From contig NC_081412.1 in NCBI RefSeq assembly GCF_030272615.1, forward strand, positions 142,930,247 to 142,994,246: a DNA stretch of 64,000 bases, read 5' to 3'. Made by a program: the position numbers and the translations under genes. The stretch's first letter is position 1; each line of letters begins with the position of its first letter. Under the pieces are notes generated by a model. That model did not search any database. It saw only the letters and a program-made list of their open reading frames with translations, and was not told the DNA's origin. Source of the stretch: Cryptomeria japonica. Taxonomy: Eukaryota > Streptophyta > Pinopsida > Cupressales > Cupressaceae. Below are positions 1-10,560 of this stretch, in pieces.

Positions 1-192
1 CTCTTTGATTGAGTAAGCCACAGAATTTGATTTCGTAAACTGTGAAGAATATGTCCCACTGTATGCTCTCTCATGTACGGAAGGCCCTGCAACACAAAAA
101 CATAACCGTAATCAGTACTCAATCATCAAAATCGCTAATGCAAACTGTTGAACATCATGTGCTAGTCCTGAAACCCCTCGCCAAGCCCTGAT
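1..192. other. Unassigned AT-rich stretch at window edge
   Basis: I see no domain, LTR boundary or convincing reading frame here. It lies upstream of the GC-rich array at 193-358 and is probably part of the interior of element A1 or of something inserted into it. No homologous stretch was found elsewhere in the window by eye. Confidence 0.3.
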
Positions 193-358
193 TGGGGACC
201 ATAGTGTCCTGTCAGGGACCATGGCGCCCTGAGGGGACCATGGCGCCCTGTCAGGGACCATGGTGCCCTGAAGGGACCATGGCGCCCTTGTCAGGGACCA
301 TGGCACCTTGGGGGGACCAGGGCACCCCACAGGGACCATGGCGCCCTGGGTGGGCCCC
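193..358. repeat. Tandem GGGACCATGGCGCCC array
   Basis: About seven degenerate units of roughly 20-25 bp, each built around GGGACCATGGCGCCCTG, follow one another. The core GGCGCC is a palindrome. Related units occur inside the LTRs of A1 (2242-2340), B (5787-5880) and A2 (33138-33230 and 40105-40168). Reading frames through it (for example 192-521 +) are proline/tryptophan-rich by-products of the repeat, not genes. Confidence 0.75.
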
Positions 359-780
359 GGGTCAGCCTTCAGGGCCCGCATACGATCACAGAAAAGTCAA
401 AATGCAGAAAATCAAAAGTCAAAGTTCAGTCAACTCACCTCGTCCAGTGGTTCGTCATCAATCATGGCCTGGCACAGGATCTCAACCCTCATGGGACGCT
501 CCGGTCATCGTGAAGGCATGATGATAGCTATGTGGGCTCCGCTGCAATGAACAGTACTCAGAATCAACAAAGTGAAAAATGCAAGTGTCTCTTTCAAGGT
601 ATATACGTTCATTCCTGTACCTTTATTTTCAAAACCCTAATTTTCCTCTTTCACTCATTTCATCATAACTTGGGTTTGGGAGATGCGATTTTCGAACCAT
701 TTGTTGTGTAGGAATTGTATTTTCAGTCCCTTACTCTTGGGATGTTCCAAAAAGTGCTCTGATGAAGCCTTTTTAGTGAA
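359..780. other. Unassigned, probably A1 interior
   Basis: No recognisable coding capacity. The sequence 359-680 has no counterpart that I can find in the complete sibling element A2. It may be an A1-specific interior or a small insertion. Confidence 0.3.
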
Positions 781-1100
781 CATCCCTCATCAATACTCTC
801 TTACACAATTTGTCGTAAGTAAACATGCTACCCTGTTTCACCTCCCTAATAAGCAAGTCAAAACAGGGGGGGGCATACAACTACTCACAAATTTCATCAC
901 TTTCCTTAGTAAGCATTAGGTGATTTTTGTGATCTAACGTTTGTTTTGTAGGGTGCGGTTCCTAACTGTGTACTGCAGATGCCGCTGGGGGCTTCGTTCG
1001 ACAACTTATGGATATATCCTTTTTCAAATAATGTTTACTTTTTGTACTTTAGCTTGCATATGCACGTAGTACTCATATGACCGCTAAAGTGGGGGCTAAA
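781..1100 (+). mobile_element. A1 interior 3' end with polypurine tract
   Basis: This stretch aligns by eye with the reverse complement of 34360-34700 in A2: a purine/G run near 865, the block CTTAGTAAGCATTAGGTGAT, and the block around CAGATGCCGCTGGGGGCTTC. It ends in the polypurine tract AAAGTGGGGGCTAAA at 1086-1100, directly before an LTR beginning TGTAACG. A polypurine tract on this side shows that the following LTR is a 3' LTR and that A1 extends left out of the window. Confidence 0.8.
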
Positions 1101-1466
1101 TGTAACGTCATAAATTGTACGCACTTGCTAAAGCAGTACAATTTAACACCTAGTTTAGCACCCGCCTTGGCGCAGTTGCATTTTGCATTACATTTCCCCT
1201 TTAGCACTTAATTAATCGAATTATTTAGGTCTAAAGGTGTTATTTCACCATTTTCCACATCACAAAGTTGGGCCCTTTCATTAAAGTGTGCCCCTTTCAT
1301 TTTATTCCTCCAATACATCACTTAATCAAAAACCCTAATTAGGCCCTATTCTGAGCTTGGGGGCTTAATTTCGGGGGTCAAAACATCTCGAAATCACCTG
1401 TAACTTCGGGATTCTCTCTAAAATCATCATATCTGACGGTCCTGAAAATTTGGTGAAAAGTTGTCA

Positions 1467-1496
1467 GGACCGTGGCGCCCGGAGTGCACACGATCC
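1467..1496 (+). repeat. Conserved GTGCAC near-inverted motif (A1 U3)
   Basis: Flanked by GGACC and GATCC, with GGCGCCCGG and GTGCAC between. The same module occurs in both A2 LTRs (33963-33994 and 40900-40930, other strand, same element orientation). It also occurs in LTR B at 6493-6522, where it is inverted relative to the element. Confidence 0.6.
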
Positions 1497-1620
1497 CGGA
1501 CATTTTTCCTGAAATTTTAGGAGCGCGATCCAATCATAAAATAAAGCTTAACCCCAAGAAATTGGCGGGATATTCAATCTCTAGGTCGGCCAAAAGACGA
1601 AATTGCGACCTAGGGTTTCA

Positions 1621-1628
1621 TACATAAG
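1621..1628 (+). promoter_or_regulatory. Degenerate TATA box, A1 LTR
   Basis: TACATAAG followed by AGCTCTC lies where both A2 LTRs read TATATAAG AGCTC. A transcript would start about 30 bp downstream. This copy has lost a T of the TATA core. Confidence 0.5.
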
Positions 1629-2241
1629 AGCTCTCTTTCTTCATTTGAAAGGATCCGATTTTTGTTTTCAGGAACTTCATATGCAGCAAAAGAGCAGATC
1701 TTTGAAGACTTCAACATTTTACAACATCCCTCTATCAAGCATTTATCAATTCCATTCATCCATTTAGGGCTTGAAAGACATTGAAGAACAATAGGAGATT
1801 ACTGACTGAAGATTGGCTTGTACTCCTCCCTTGAGGGTTGGGTATGATTTCATGTTGTTTTCATGTCTTTACATAAGCTTCAATACATCATTTATTCATG
1901 CTTTAGATCACTTTGCATCTTGATTTAGAGCATTTACGTTATCATTTACAAGCAATTAGGGTTTACTTTCTAGGTTGCTCTAGTTTGCTTTCTTGCATTT
2001 TAGGACCTTGCACACACACTAGGTCTGCACACACAATACATTTTACAAAACAACTTGGCTATTCGTGGAGGTGGAAATCACCAAAGCGGGGGTTTGACTA
2101 AGGCAAAACCCTATATAGCCGCCCATACACCCTTTTTCAGATATCATTGCAGGTTTCGGGATTCAGACGACGCCGCAGGATACAGATCTGGAGAGAGAAG
2201 GTCGAGACAGCACTCTGTATCAAATTGTAGAGCAGAAGATT

Positions 2242-2340
2242 GGGACAGGGGCGCTGGGCGCCTTGGTCCTACCAGGACAGGGGCGCTGGGTGCCCTAGTC
2301 CCTGGGACAGAGGCGCTGGGCACCCTGGTCCTTCGGACAG
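2242..2340 (+). repeat. GGCGCC array in A1 U5
   Basis: Three units of about 31-33 bp with the pattern GGACAGGGGCGCTGGG and then a GCCCTGGTCC-like half. It lies some 600 bp downstream of the TATA region, so it would be transcribed. The homologous array has three units in A2's left LTR and two in its right LTR. Confidence 0.7.
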
Positions 2341-2825
2341 ATAGCTTTCAGACAGCTTTCCGATAGTGTTCCAGAGTGCAGAACAACAGTTTTCGGTGCA
2401 GTTTTCAGGACAGTGGCGCCCACGCCCCCATCCCAAACATTTTCAGTCCGATTTTGACTCTGGGTACACATCTGCATTCTTATTTCATCCTTGTATTTAT
2501 AGCTGTTCATTGTTTAATCTCAATTCTGCAATCTTGTTATTAGTTCATACTTGCATTTTGGGATTAGGGTTTGAACTTGCATTACTTGATCTTACAATTT
2601 CAACAAGGGAATAGAAATCCTAATAGATATCCCGTGGCTCTCTCTTTCACCAAAAGAAGTAGCCAATTGTGCGATATCTCTAGGCTCTTTCGTATTTCGT
2701 AATGTGTGTCAAAAGGTAGGATTAGGGCATGTTAACCTAGTCTCACTTTTTTTCCCCCACACACTAATTTACAAAAAGACATTAGAGAAAAACTCCTGTT
2801 TTCTGAGTTTACTTCTTTCCAACAG

Positions 2826-4868
2826 TTGTGCGCAACTCTTCACAATTATCAACTGACTGTGAGTCAAATGGAACAATCACATCCTATGGCTCCGAGTGAT
2901 AAGGGTGATAGTAGTAAACAACCATTTGGGAAGTTTAAACCGAACAGAGAGTCCATTAAATTCAATGAAAACATCATCAACAACAATGTGAATGCAGCAT
3001 TAGGTGTGTCTCCTATTTCTAAGTTTTCCAAGAAAGAAAGAAAGTTTACTCCTTTGAATGAATCATTGCATAGTATTATGAATAAGTTATTGGAACAAAA
3101 TGTGCTTACTCTTCCTCCTATAAGGCAAATTGATCCTGCAAAGATTACTTCACCCTATTTTGATAACAAATCTTTTTGTCAATTTCATCGTCAACCTAGG
3201 CATGATACTGAAAAATGTTTTGCTTTAAAGGGGAAAATTCAAGATTTGATTGATAATAATACTATCTCTGTTTCTGGAGTGAATGATAAAGGCAACACAT
3301 CTGTAGCTCCTCCTAACCAAAATCTTCAGATTTTCACTGATCCATTGCCTTCTCATACCTCTAATGTGATTGATACTACTGATTCCTCTGTCTCACCTGA
3401 TGATCTTGTGTCCATGACTCCGAATGTGATTAACTTTGTGGAGCAGCAGAAAATCCCTAAAGAACTTTCCATCACCTTTGATTCTAGCGAAACTATCAGG
3501 GCACCTGATGGTCCTTTATATATAGTTGCAAAAGTCAAAAATACACCTTGCCGTGGAGTGCTTATTGATCCTTCTTGTATGGTTAATATCATTACTGAAG
3601 AATTTCTTTTTACTTTGCAATTGAATCAAGTGATCTATGACGAAACAAATGTGGTTGTGAAATTATTTGATGCATTTTCTTCTCCTGCAATTGGTTCTAT
3701 TACATTACCTATTGAAGTTCATAACAAATCCCTTGATGTGAACTTTTCTATTATTCCATCATCCGAACAATTTCATGTGAAGCTAGGCTATCCTTGGCTA
3801 TCTTCCATGAAAGCTATTGCTTCTCCTATTCACAAGTGTTTGAAATTTCCCCATAATGGTGAAGTTGTTACTGTCAATCATAGTCTCTTTAAACCAGCTG
3901 AAAGAACTTCTAGCGTTCCTATTGATTACTTTTGGCCTAAACAATTCCAATCTCTTCCTCCACGAAGTGATCATCTTTTCAAATCTTATCAAAAGTGGAA
4001 AAAAGATATGATCCTATCTCTAAGTGAACCTAGAACACCCAAACTTGACATTCCTATCATTCTTGAGAAGGAAGTTCTTCCTTTGAAAGATAAAACTAAT
4101 GTCTTTCCTCAAGAAGATTCCCAACCCATCCCTATGGATGTGACTATGCCTATATCTACTAAACTTCCTAAAAGTAGACCTATCCCTCCTCGTCATGATG
4201 GACTTGGTCTCCTTCCTAAACCAAATATTCCTCCCTTATATGGAGCAGTTCCTCCTCCTTCCTCTTATGGAGAGAAGAGACCTTCCTCTTCTCCTATTGT
4301 TCAACCTAAGAGACGACAACCTAAACACCCAAGTGATAAGGATGAGAACATTCCTCCTCCTCAATCTTCTCAACTTCCTACTAAGACTAGACGAAATCGT
4401 TCTGCACGTGAACGCCGACGAAAGCATCATCTTAGAGCTCAGGTAGCTGCTTCTTAAACTTTGCAATCCCCAAAAACACCTTCAACTAATATTATTCCAT
4501 TTTCTCCTCAGCCAATGATTGAGCCGAAATCTCCTAAACATAAGATGCATGACGGTCTTGATCCTGTGCGAGTTAAAGACCCTATTTTTATAAATCTTGA
4601 TGATGATATAGATGAAAATGTTACTTCTCTTGCTTCTGATAGTGAATATGAACTTGTTGATGTTGATAACCATTTATCTAACAAATTTTCTAAAGCACTT
4701 ATCCTAGCTCCTAGACAAGAACAACGTGGCTTGGAACATGAACATAGCCCTTATTTGGATCTTGTGATAGCTCCATCTGCTGTGTTGAATGTTCCTCCTC
4801 TAGCATGTTCCCTGCCTTCCCGAAACGTTGATCAGCAAGATCGGGGGGTAGATGACATGCTAGACTAG
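2826..4868 (+). pseudogene. B gag C-terminus plus degenerate retropepsin
   Basis: One frame of about 681 codons is broken by a single TAA at 4455-4457. The window's A1 insertion removed the N-terminus, so no genuine start is visible. Around residues 115-140 a plant gypsy gag zinc-finger pattern appears (FCQFH, then RHDTEKC). Around residues 225-345 lies a retropepsin-like fold with VLIDPSCMVN where family members have D-S/G-G; the catalytic triad is therefore altered and the enzyme was probably inactive. It ends with KLGYPWLSSMKAI and CLKFPHNGE, the usual C-terminal protease motifs of this lineage. The rest is Pro/Ser/Lys-rich, with a basic RRNRSARERRRKHH patch near residue 525. No polymerase follows, so the element depended on enzymes from elsewhere. 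Confidence 0.75.
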
Positions 4869-5616
4869 TTTCATTAGCATAGCAGATTCTCTCCTCCTCT
4901 CTTTCTTTTGTTACTTCTTCTATATGTTACTCTCATTCTTCTATTTGTTGTCCTTAGTGTTGTCTACTTGAGGACGATGCAAAACATTGAGATCTCTCGA
5001 TCTCTCTCATGTTGACTCAAAAGACACATGTGTTCCCTTCTTCTAGGTGACCTTCCTTGACTGGGGAATGAAGAACAATTATGCATACATACATATGATA
5101 TACCTTAATAATCATACAACATACTGACCCCGAGGAAAGCGAAGTCACCTTGTGCTTTGTGTTTTGTGTCTATTATCCTTGGGCTTATCTCACACTTGGG
5201 GGCTAAATCCTTGTGATAACGTGCTCCTTTCCTTTCTCATTTCTTATATGTATCACTACCTTAAAGCAATCACCCCCGGTGAGGCGTGTGCAATCGCTTT
5301 AACGTAGGGGGGCATACATCCCATCCATATCTTTTCAAGATACTTGAAAATTTCTTGACAAATTTAGCTTTTCCTTGAAAATTTTTGATATCTTTCTTGC
5401 ATGACTCATAGTGAGGGAACCCTACTACTGACAGTCATGGTTCTCCCTTGTGATCTTCCCTTTTACTTTGTCAATCGAAGTCGAAAGATCCTTACTCCAC
5501 TGGGGGCTTGGTGTATCTTGCCTCCTTGATGTGGTGAAAGTCTTTCAATATTGTTTCCTTGTACTTTACCGGAAGTATGAGCGTACGCTTATACTCCCGC
5601 TAAAGTGGGGGCTAAA
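4869..5616 (+). other. B 3' non-coding region and polypurine tract
   Basis: No reading frame of note. It includes TTGAGGACGATGC near 4969, a phrase of the kind often seen downstream of gypsy coding regions, and several GGGGG runs (5308, 5500). It ends in the polypurine tract TAAAGTGGGGGCTAAA immediately before the LTR at 5617. Confidence 0.6.
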
Positions 5617-5786
5617 TGTAGCATCCTAAAATTGTGACACTTGCAATTTCGACCGCATTTGGGTCTTCACGATGGCGACGCAACACTGAACCTGAATGGA
5701 GACCCCGAAACTTGTTCATGACATCAAAAACTGCATTTTTCCAGCACCCTGGCCTGATCCTCCTTGCACCCTGCTGTCCCGGGAGG

Positions 5787-5880
5787 TGGGACCAGAGTGC
5801 CTAGTGCCCTGGTCCTTCAGGACTAGGGCGCCCAGCACCCTGGTCCCCCAGGACCATGGCGCCCAGCGCCCTAGTCCCTG
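5787..5880 (+). repeat. GGCGCC array in B U3
   Basis: Three to four degenerate units of GGACCATGGCGCCCAGCGCC type. Unlike in family A, it lies upstream of the TATA box, so it would not be in the transcript start region. Confidence 0.65.
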
Positions 5881-6000
5881 GCCATATTTTGGGCCCGGTC
5901 TCCTATGGGACTTCGGGCCTTTTTGTTTGCAATTTGGAAAATAACATTTCCTGGTCGGCCTAAGGTCAGGAAAATTAGTCTTTTAACCCTAATTGGCAAG

Positions 6001-6008
6001 TATAAAAA
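6001..6008 (+). promoter_or_regulatory. TATA box, B LTR
   Basis: TATAAAAA follows AATTGGCAAG, about 385 bp into the LTR, with a pyrimidine-rich stretch after it. This is the best promoter candidate in the LTR. Confidence 0.6.
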
Positions 6009-6075
6009 CTACATTTCCTCTCCCATTTGAGAAGGAAGGACATATGTGTACAAGACGTGGAAACGATATTCAAGC

Positions 6076-6107
6076 ATTCAAGCATTCAAGCATTCAAACA
6101 TTCCTTC
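6076..6107 (+). repeat. CAAGCATT short tandem repeat
   Basis: Three to four copies of an 8-bp unit (AAGCATTC) lie just downstream of the B transcription start region. Confidence 0.6.
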
Positions 6108-6492
6108 AAGCAATTGATCATTCTAAGTCTCCATTCAAGGCTAAGTGTTGCATTCAAGACAAGGATTCAACCATTGAAGAGGAGATCACATGCTACAACA
6201 TACAACATACAACAAACAACAACATCTATACCTTCGCATATAAGGATACAAACATCCTTACAACAAGGTACTAGTACTTGTTTTACATTACAGTCATTTA
6301 CATTTACAACATTTCTCATTTCTTGGTTAATTCCAAAACTGGGGTTTGACCTAAGGGCAAACCCCTAATCCCTAACCCCCCAATCATCTTCGCTTTTCTG
6401 TGTGTAGGTTGCAGGTACACGGCTGAAATTGAAGATCTGGAATCCTTGTGTAGAGACGAATAGATCCCCCTTCGTTTCGTGGATTTTTCGGA

Positions 6493-6522
6493 GGACCGTG
6501 TGCACGCCGGGTGCCATCGTCC
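6493..6522 (+). repeat. GTGCAC motif, inverted, in B U5
   Basis: GGACCGTGTGCACGCC, then GGGTGCCATCGTCC. Its ends can pair (GGACCRTG with CATSGTCC). It is the reverse complement of the family A motif relative to element orientation, and it lies downstream of the TATA rather than upstream. Confidence 0.6.
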
Positions 6523-6889
6523 TGTCAAATTTTTCTCAAATTTGCAGGACAGCACCGTCTCGACATTTTACTACTAATTCCAGGTCCGCAGCTTCATCCT
6601 ATATCCCTATCTCAGTTTATAAGTGAATCTTTCTCACTTTCTATGTATTCCTAGCTTAATCATTCTATCTACATTCTTTACAAAAGAGGGTAGCCTTGCT
6701 GTCTTAACCCTTGAAACTCATATAGAATCCAATCTTGCATTGCGTGGGATTGGATCTTGTGGGTTTCAACCCCTCTTTTGAATGTAAAGTCTCTCCTAAG
6801 TGAAAACCATCAACCCTAGTGACTCTCCCTTCTCTCTCCTCGGAGTTGGGGAGGGGAGGACGACTAGGGTTCGATTTTTCCGCTTTACA

Positions 6890-8273
6890 AATGTATGTAA
6901 TGCAAATGAATATGATAATGCAAATGATTAATGTGCTAACAGGTGTTGTGTGCAGGATATGATGCAGTTGTGATATCTATATGTATGTATGTAATGCTTA
7001 TATGTGGTAATGTAGGTGCAACTACATGAAATGCAAATTTTTTTGGTGTGTCATTATACTCAGTCATGTGATAGTAGGTTACGCGGACTTGAGAAGGACG
7101 ATGGAAGTCAATCAAGAAAGGGGGGATGAAAGATAAAAGATATGAAAGTGAAAGAGCTTCTTGTGTGTTATCATCATTGAGCTTTATTATGGAAAAATAG
7201 GTTATGACAATCAAGGCATATGTTCGACCCAGAAAGTCATTGTACCTGTTTGCATGGAGATAAGACATTCACAAACAAGGAATGCCCTAGTTCACACTAG
7301 ACTCATAGTGTCCTCATATCCTTGGACAAGTCATAGCATTACTAAGAGACAATCCATAGATAGCAAATACAAATAGGTGATGATACCCCATCCTCGCCTT
7401 TCTAGTCAAAGACATCCTAGAGATAGAATCTCTAGTCAAAGACATCCCCGGAAAAGCTAAAAGACATGTCACCAAAAAAGATGAAATCAAAAGAAAACCA
7501 AGACTCGACACCAACATCCACTGTAGTCCTCAAGTTTAGTGTCTCTTGTCACTTATATAAGTCTTATTTGATTGTGGTCACAATGTTTACTTTCACAGAA
7601 TGGATAGATAGCACTGAACCATAATGTTGTCTGAGTCTGTTGAAAGATTTGATTTGTTGAAGCCCATTGTTGCTGCTGTGTCTCATCTAAAACTGACTGA
7701 ATCCATGAAACTGATATTTTATTGCGGATCTATGATACAAATGTTGCTTTATTATGGATTGTGCATAGATAGACTGAAGGAATCTGGAAGAAACTATACT
7801 CCTCGAAACATGTGATGTTCTCCATTCCACACCCATTACTAGATGTAGGATTTTGCCTTAGCCACAGATAGGATCTGATTTATTATGGATGGAAAGGGAT
7901 GAAAAGGAATGTTTATTATGAATGGCTAACCAATCTTGGGTAGATCAATTGACAAGCCATGATGGGAATGGGTAAGTTATTATGAACGAATAGGTTGTGA
8001 GTGTGTGCCAAGTGAAATGATGAAAGAGAATCCTGAAGGAGGGAGGAGCAATGTCTCTACGCATGGCACTGGTGACCCAGTTTTCACCATGGTACTTGCC
8101 CAGGGCACCACCGAAGTGGTTTTCACCATTGGACGAAATTATTTCTCTTTAATTTTTTTGATTTTTCAATGTTTTTTGTGTCACAAGGCGCCTGTTTGCC
8201 AGGTTTTCACCAAATAATGATTTTTTATTTTTTATAATTTTTTTGTATTTTTAAATTAGGATACTCTGAAGAG
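6890..8273 (-). other. C 3' non-coding region (between pol and lost 3' LTR)
   Basis: No coding domain is visible. Features seen: a motif TTATTATGGAT repeated at about 7174, 7745, 7879, 7913 and 7977; a doubled TCTAGTCAAAGACATCC near 7401-7450; and several GGTTTTCACC motifs (8069, 8121, 8202). On the - strand those read GGTGAAAACC, and the one at 8202 also follows the pol stop in element D (24949, GGTGAAAACCTGG). That shared downstream phrase supports the assignment to C. C's own 3' LTR is not in the window. Confidence 0.55.
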
Positions 8274-9560
8274 CTATGTGTAGAACCTGCGAAGGTGCAT
8301 GTTGTTGATAGGATCCTCCAAAGGTTCACCTTCTGTAGTTGAGAGCTGATATGCACCAGATCCATATGCTGTTGTAATGATGTAAGGACCAAGCCAATTT
8401 GGTTCGAACTTGCCCTTCTTCTCTCTGTCTTGTTGATTTTTAGGATTTTCTCTGAGAATTGAGTCACCTACCTCAAATGTGCGAGGCTTGACCTTGTGAT
8501 TGTAGCTACGACTCATTCATTGTTGGTAAGCCTTGAGATGATTAAAAGCAGTTTGTCTTTATTCATCCAATAATTCCAGCTCTTGTAAGTGAGAGACCCT
8601 GTAGTCTTCATCACTGATGATGTTTTGCAAAGAGACCCATAAAGAGGGTAGCTCAACCTCAATAGGCAAGATGGCTTCAGAACCATAGACTAGTGAATAG
8701 GGTGTAGCTCCTGTAGGTGTACGGACACTTGTGCGGTAGGCCCAAAGTGCAGGATTAAGTTGGATATGCTAATTGTGACCAACATCGTTGACTGTCTTCT
8801 TTAGGATTTTAAGGATTGTTTTGTTAGATGCCTTAGCTTGGCCATTACCTTGAGGGTAATATGGTGTGGAGAAATGATGGGAGATATTGAAGCGGTCACA
8901 GAGGTCGCGAACATCCTGATTTTTGAAGGGACGCCTGTTATCAGTGATAATGGAAACAAGAATACCGTATCGGCAAATGATATAGTTAAGGATGAATGTA
9001 GCAATCTATTTTCCAGTAACTTGTGTGAGAGGCATGGCTTCAATCCATTTTGTAAAATACTCTGTGGCAGTGATAATGAATTTATGACCATTGGAAGGAG
9101 GGTGAATCTTGCCTATGAGATCGAGTCCCCATTGACAAAAGGGCCAAGGAGACGCAAGTGGTTGAAGTTCTTGTGCTGGCGCATGTATGAGGTCTCCATG
9201 AATTTGACATTGATTGCATTTCTTGACAAACTGATATGAGTCTTTCTCCATATTGGGCCAGTAATATCCAGTCCTGATGAGTTTCTTGGCCAAGGTAGGA
9301 CCACTAGCATGTGGACCACATATCCCTTCATGCACTTCCCGTAACGCAATCTGAGCTTCGTCGCTTTCTAAACATCTAAGAAGAGTGCCATCTAGACCTC
9401 GCCGGTATAGGATATCAGCTAAAATGACATATCGAGAGGATTGGTGAATGAAAGTGCGACGTTGGTTATTTGATAGATCAGGAGGTAAAGTATTGTCATG
9501 TAGGTATGTGAAAATGGGAACATATAACTGGGATTCGGGACTGACAACGCATAGCATCTT
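8274..9560 (-). pseudogene. C integrase
   Basis: The integrase starts with the HHCC zinc-binding region (EVHEGICGPHASG, then NQCQIHGD) and continues into the catalytic core with WGLDLIGKI (first Asp) and IITDN (second Asp). The third acidic residue is replaced: the segment reads NGQAKASNKT where D keeps SEASNKT, so Glu became Lys (about 8832-8834). The C-terminal part has SYNHKVKPRTFEVGD, NWLGPYII and a HLRRFYT end, without a chromodomain. Stops interrupt at 9006, 8769, 8559 and 8517 (low coordinate of each codon). Strand transfer would be lost even without the stops. Confidence 0.85.
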
Positions 9561-10560
9561 AGTAGGCATGATCTCATATGAAGGGACCAAAAGGTTATCC
9601 ACCAAGAACTCATAGAGGGTCTCGTTTGGAGGTAGATCGATCAGTGAAGCAATTGTAGCCATGGCATCTGCGGTGCGATTCTGCTCTCTTGGTATCTGCT
9701 CAAAGTCTATCTTTATAAAATGTTGTTTCAAACCATCCACCATTTGTTTATAAGGCATTAACTTTTCATCTTTCATTTGATAATCACCAGTTGCTTGACG
9801 GATAACAAGTTGGGAGTCCCCAAAAACACGAAGTTCCTAGATCTTCCATTGAACTGTAATTCGTAATCCTGTTGTTAATGCCTCATATTCCGCTATATTG
9901 TTAGTGCAAGGAAATGATAAGCGGTATGATTTTGGTATAGAATCCCCTTGAGGAGTTATAAAGAGGATGCCAACTCCTACCCCATGCTATGTATACGAGC
10001 CGTCAAAGTATAGTTGCCATGGCTTTGCATGTGACATTGTCAAAATGGATTCATCTGGAAATTCTGAACTTAGAGGAACATCATCGATCATGGGGGCATC
10101 TGCTAATTGATCTGCGATGGCTTGTCCTTTTATTTCTTTTCTATCCACATACTCGATTTCGAATTCACTCAGTATCATTACCCATTTGGCCAGTCACCTA
10201 GTAAGTGTTGCCTTATTGAGAAGGTATTTTAATGGATCTATCCTTGCAATTAACTTTGTCTTATGAGTAAGCATGTAATGTCATAATTTTTGTGAAGCAA
10301 AGACCACAGCAAGGCATGTGCGCTCAATTGGTGTGTAGTTTAGCTCATATCCCACCAATGTGCGATAGATATAATATAATTCTTTTTCCTTGCCCTCAGC
10401 AATTTGTTGCGCTAAGAGTGCCCCCAGTGCTGTTGAAGTAGCTGATATGTATAGTAACAGAGGTTGATCTGGAACTGGTGGCATCAGAACTAGCAGATTT
10501 AGAAGATAATCTTTGAGTGTCTGGAAATCCTGTTGACAGTTGTCATCCCATTTGAATTTG
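9561..10560 (-). pseudogene. C RNase H
   Basis: Two RNase H modules are visible, as usual for the RT-connection plus catalytic RNase H. The first holds LLYISATSTALGALLAQ and TLVGYELNYTPIERTCLAVV, the second WQLYFDGSYT, then NNIAEYEAL and FGDSQLVI. The acidic residues D, E and D of the second are present. In-frame stops are at 10281, 10194, 9987 and 9837. It precedes the integrase in the same frame and follows RT directly, as expected for gypsy pol. Confidence 0.85.

Larger units (their letters stand above)
1101..2763 (+). mobile_element. A1 3' LTR (Ty3/gypsy-type, family A)
   Basis: An LTR of about 1663 bp, starting TGTAACGTC and ending CCCCCACACA. It matches, in reverse complement, both LTRs of A2 (32708-34359 and 39674-41295) over its whole length, which fixes both ends. 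The sequence after 2763 does not match the A2 interior, so this is the outer end of A1. Inside lie a degenerate TATA region at 1621, a GTGCAC-containing near-inverted motif at 1467-1496 and a GGCGCC array at 2242-2340. If A1 is a standard insertion, CTAAT at 2764-2768 should be the target duplication; the other copy is left of the window. Confidence 0.9.
2764..6889 (+). mobile_element. B: non-autonomous gypsy-type element, 3' part
   Basis: This is the interior (2764-5616) and 3' LTR (5617-6889) of an element whose 5' side was interrupted by A1. It encodes only gag C-terminus and protease-like sequence, with no reverse transcriptase, RNase H or integrase before the polypurine tract. It shares the polypurine tract CTAAAGTGGGGGCTAAA and the TGTAG LTR start with family A, so the two families are related. 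On its right it abuts the 3' non-coding part of element C. Confidence 0.75.
5617..6889 (+). mobile_element. B 3' LTR
   Basis: The start TGTAGCATCC is fixed by the polypurine tract. The end CGCTTTACA at 6889 is inferred from the CA terminus and from the change to C-type sequence; no second copy is in the window to prove it. Length about 1273 bp. It holds a GGCGCC array (5787-5880), a TATA box (6001) and the inverted GTGCAC module (6493-6522). If the end is right, AATGT at 6890-6894 should be the target duplication. Confidence 0.7.

Noticed and set aside
193-358. Repeat array resembling a CRISPR
   Set aside because: Units are contiguous and degenerate without unique spacers, and the context is a plant nuclear transposon.
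192-521. ORFs of 80-109 codons through the GC-rich array on both strands
   Set aside because: They only translate the GGGACCATGGCGCCC repeat and have no domain.
2764-5616. The 1101-2763 LTR as 5' LTR of the B coding region
   Set aside because: It has a polypurine tract on its left, matches family A, and the following sequence lacks the family A primer-binding site. B's own LTR is the different one at 5617.
7624-7815. 63-codon ORF in C's 3' region
   Set aside because: Contains the repeated TTATTATGGAT motif, no domain, and no support from context.
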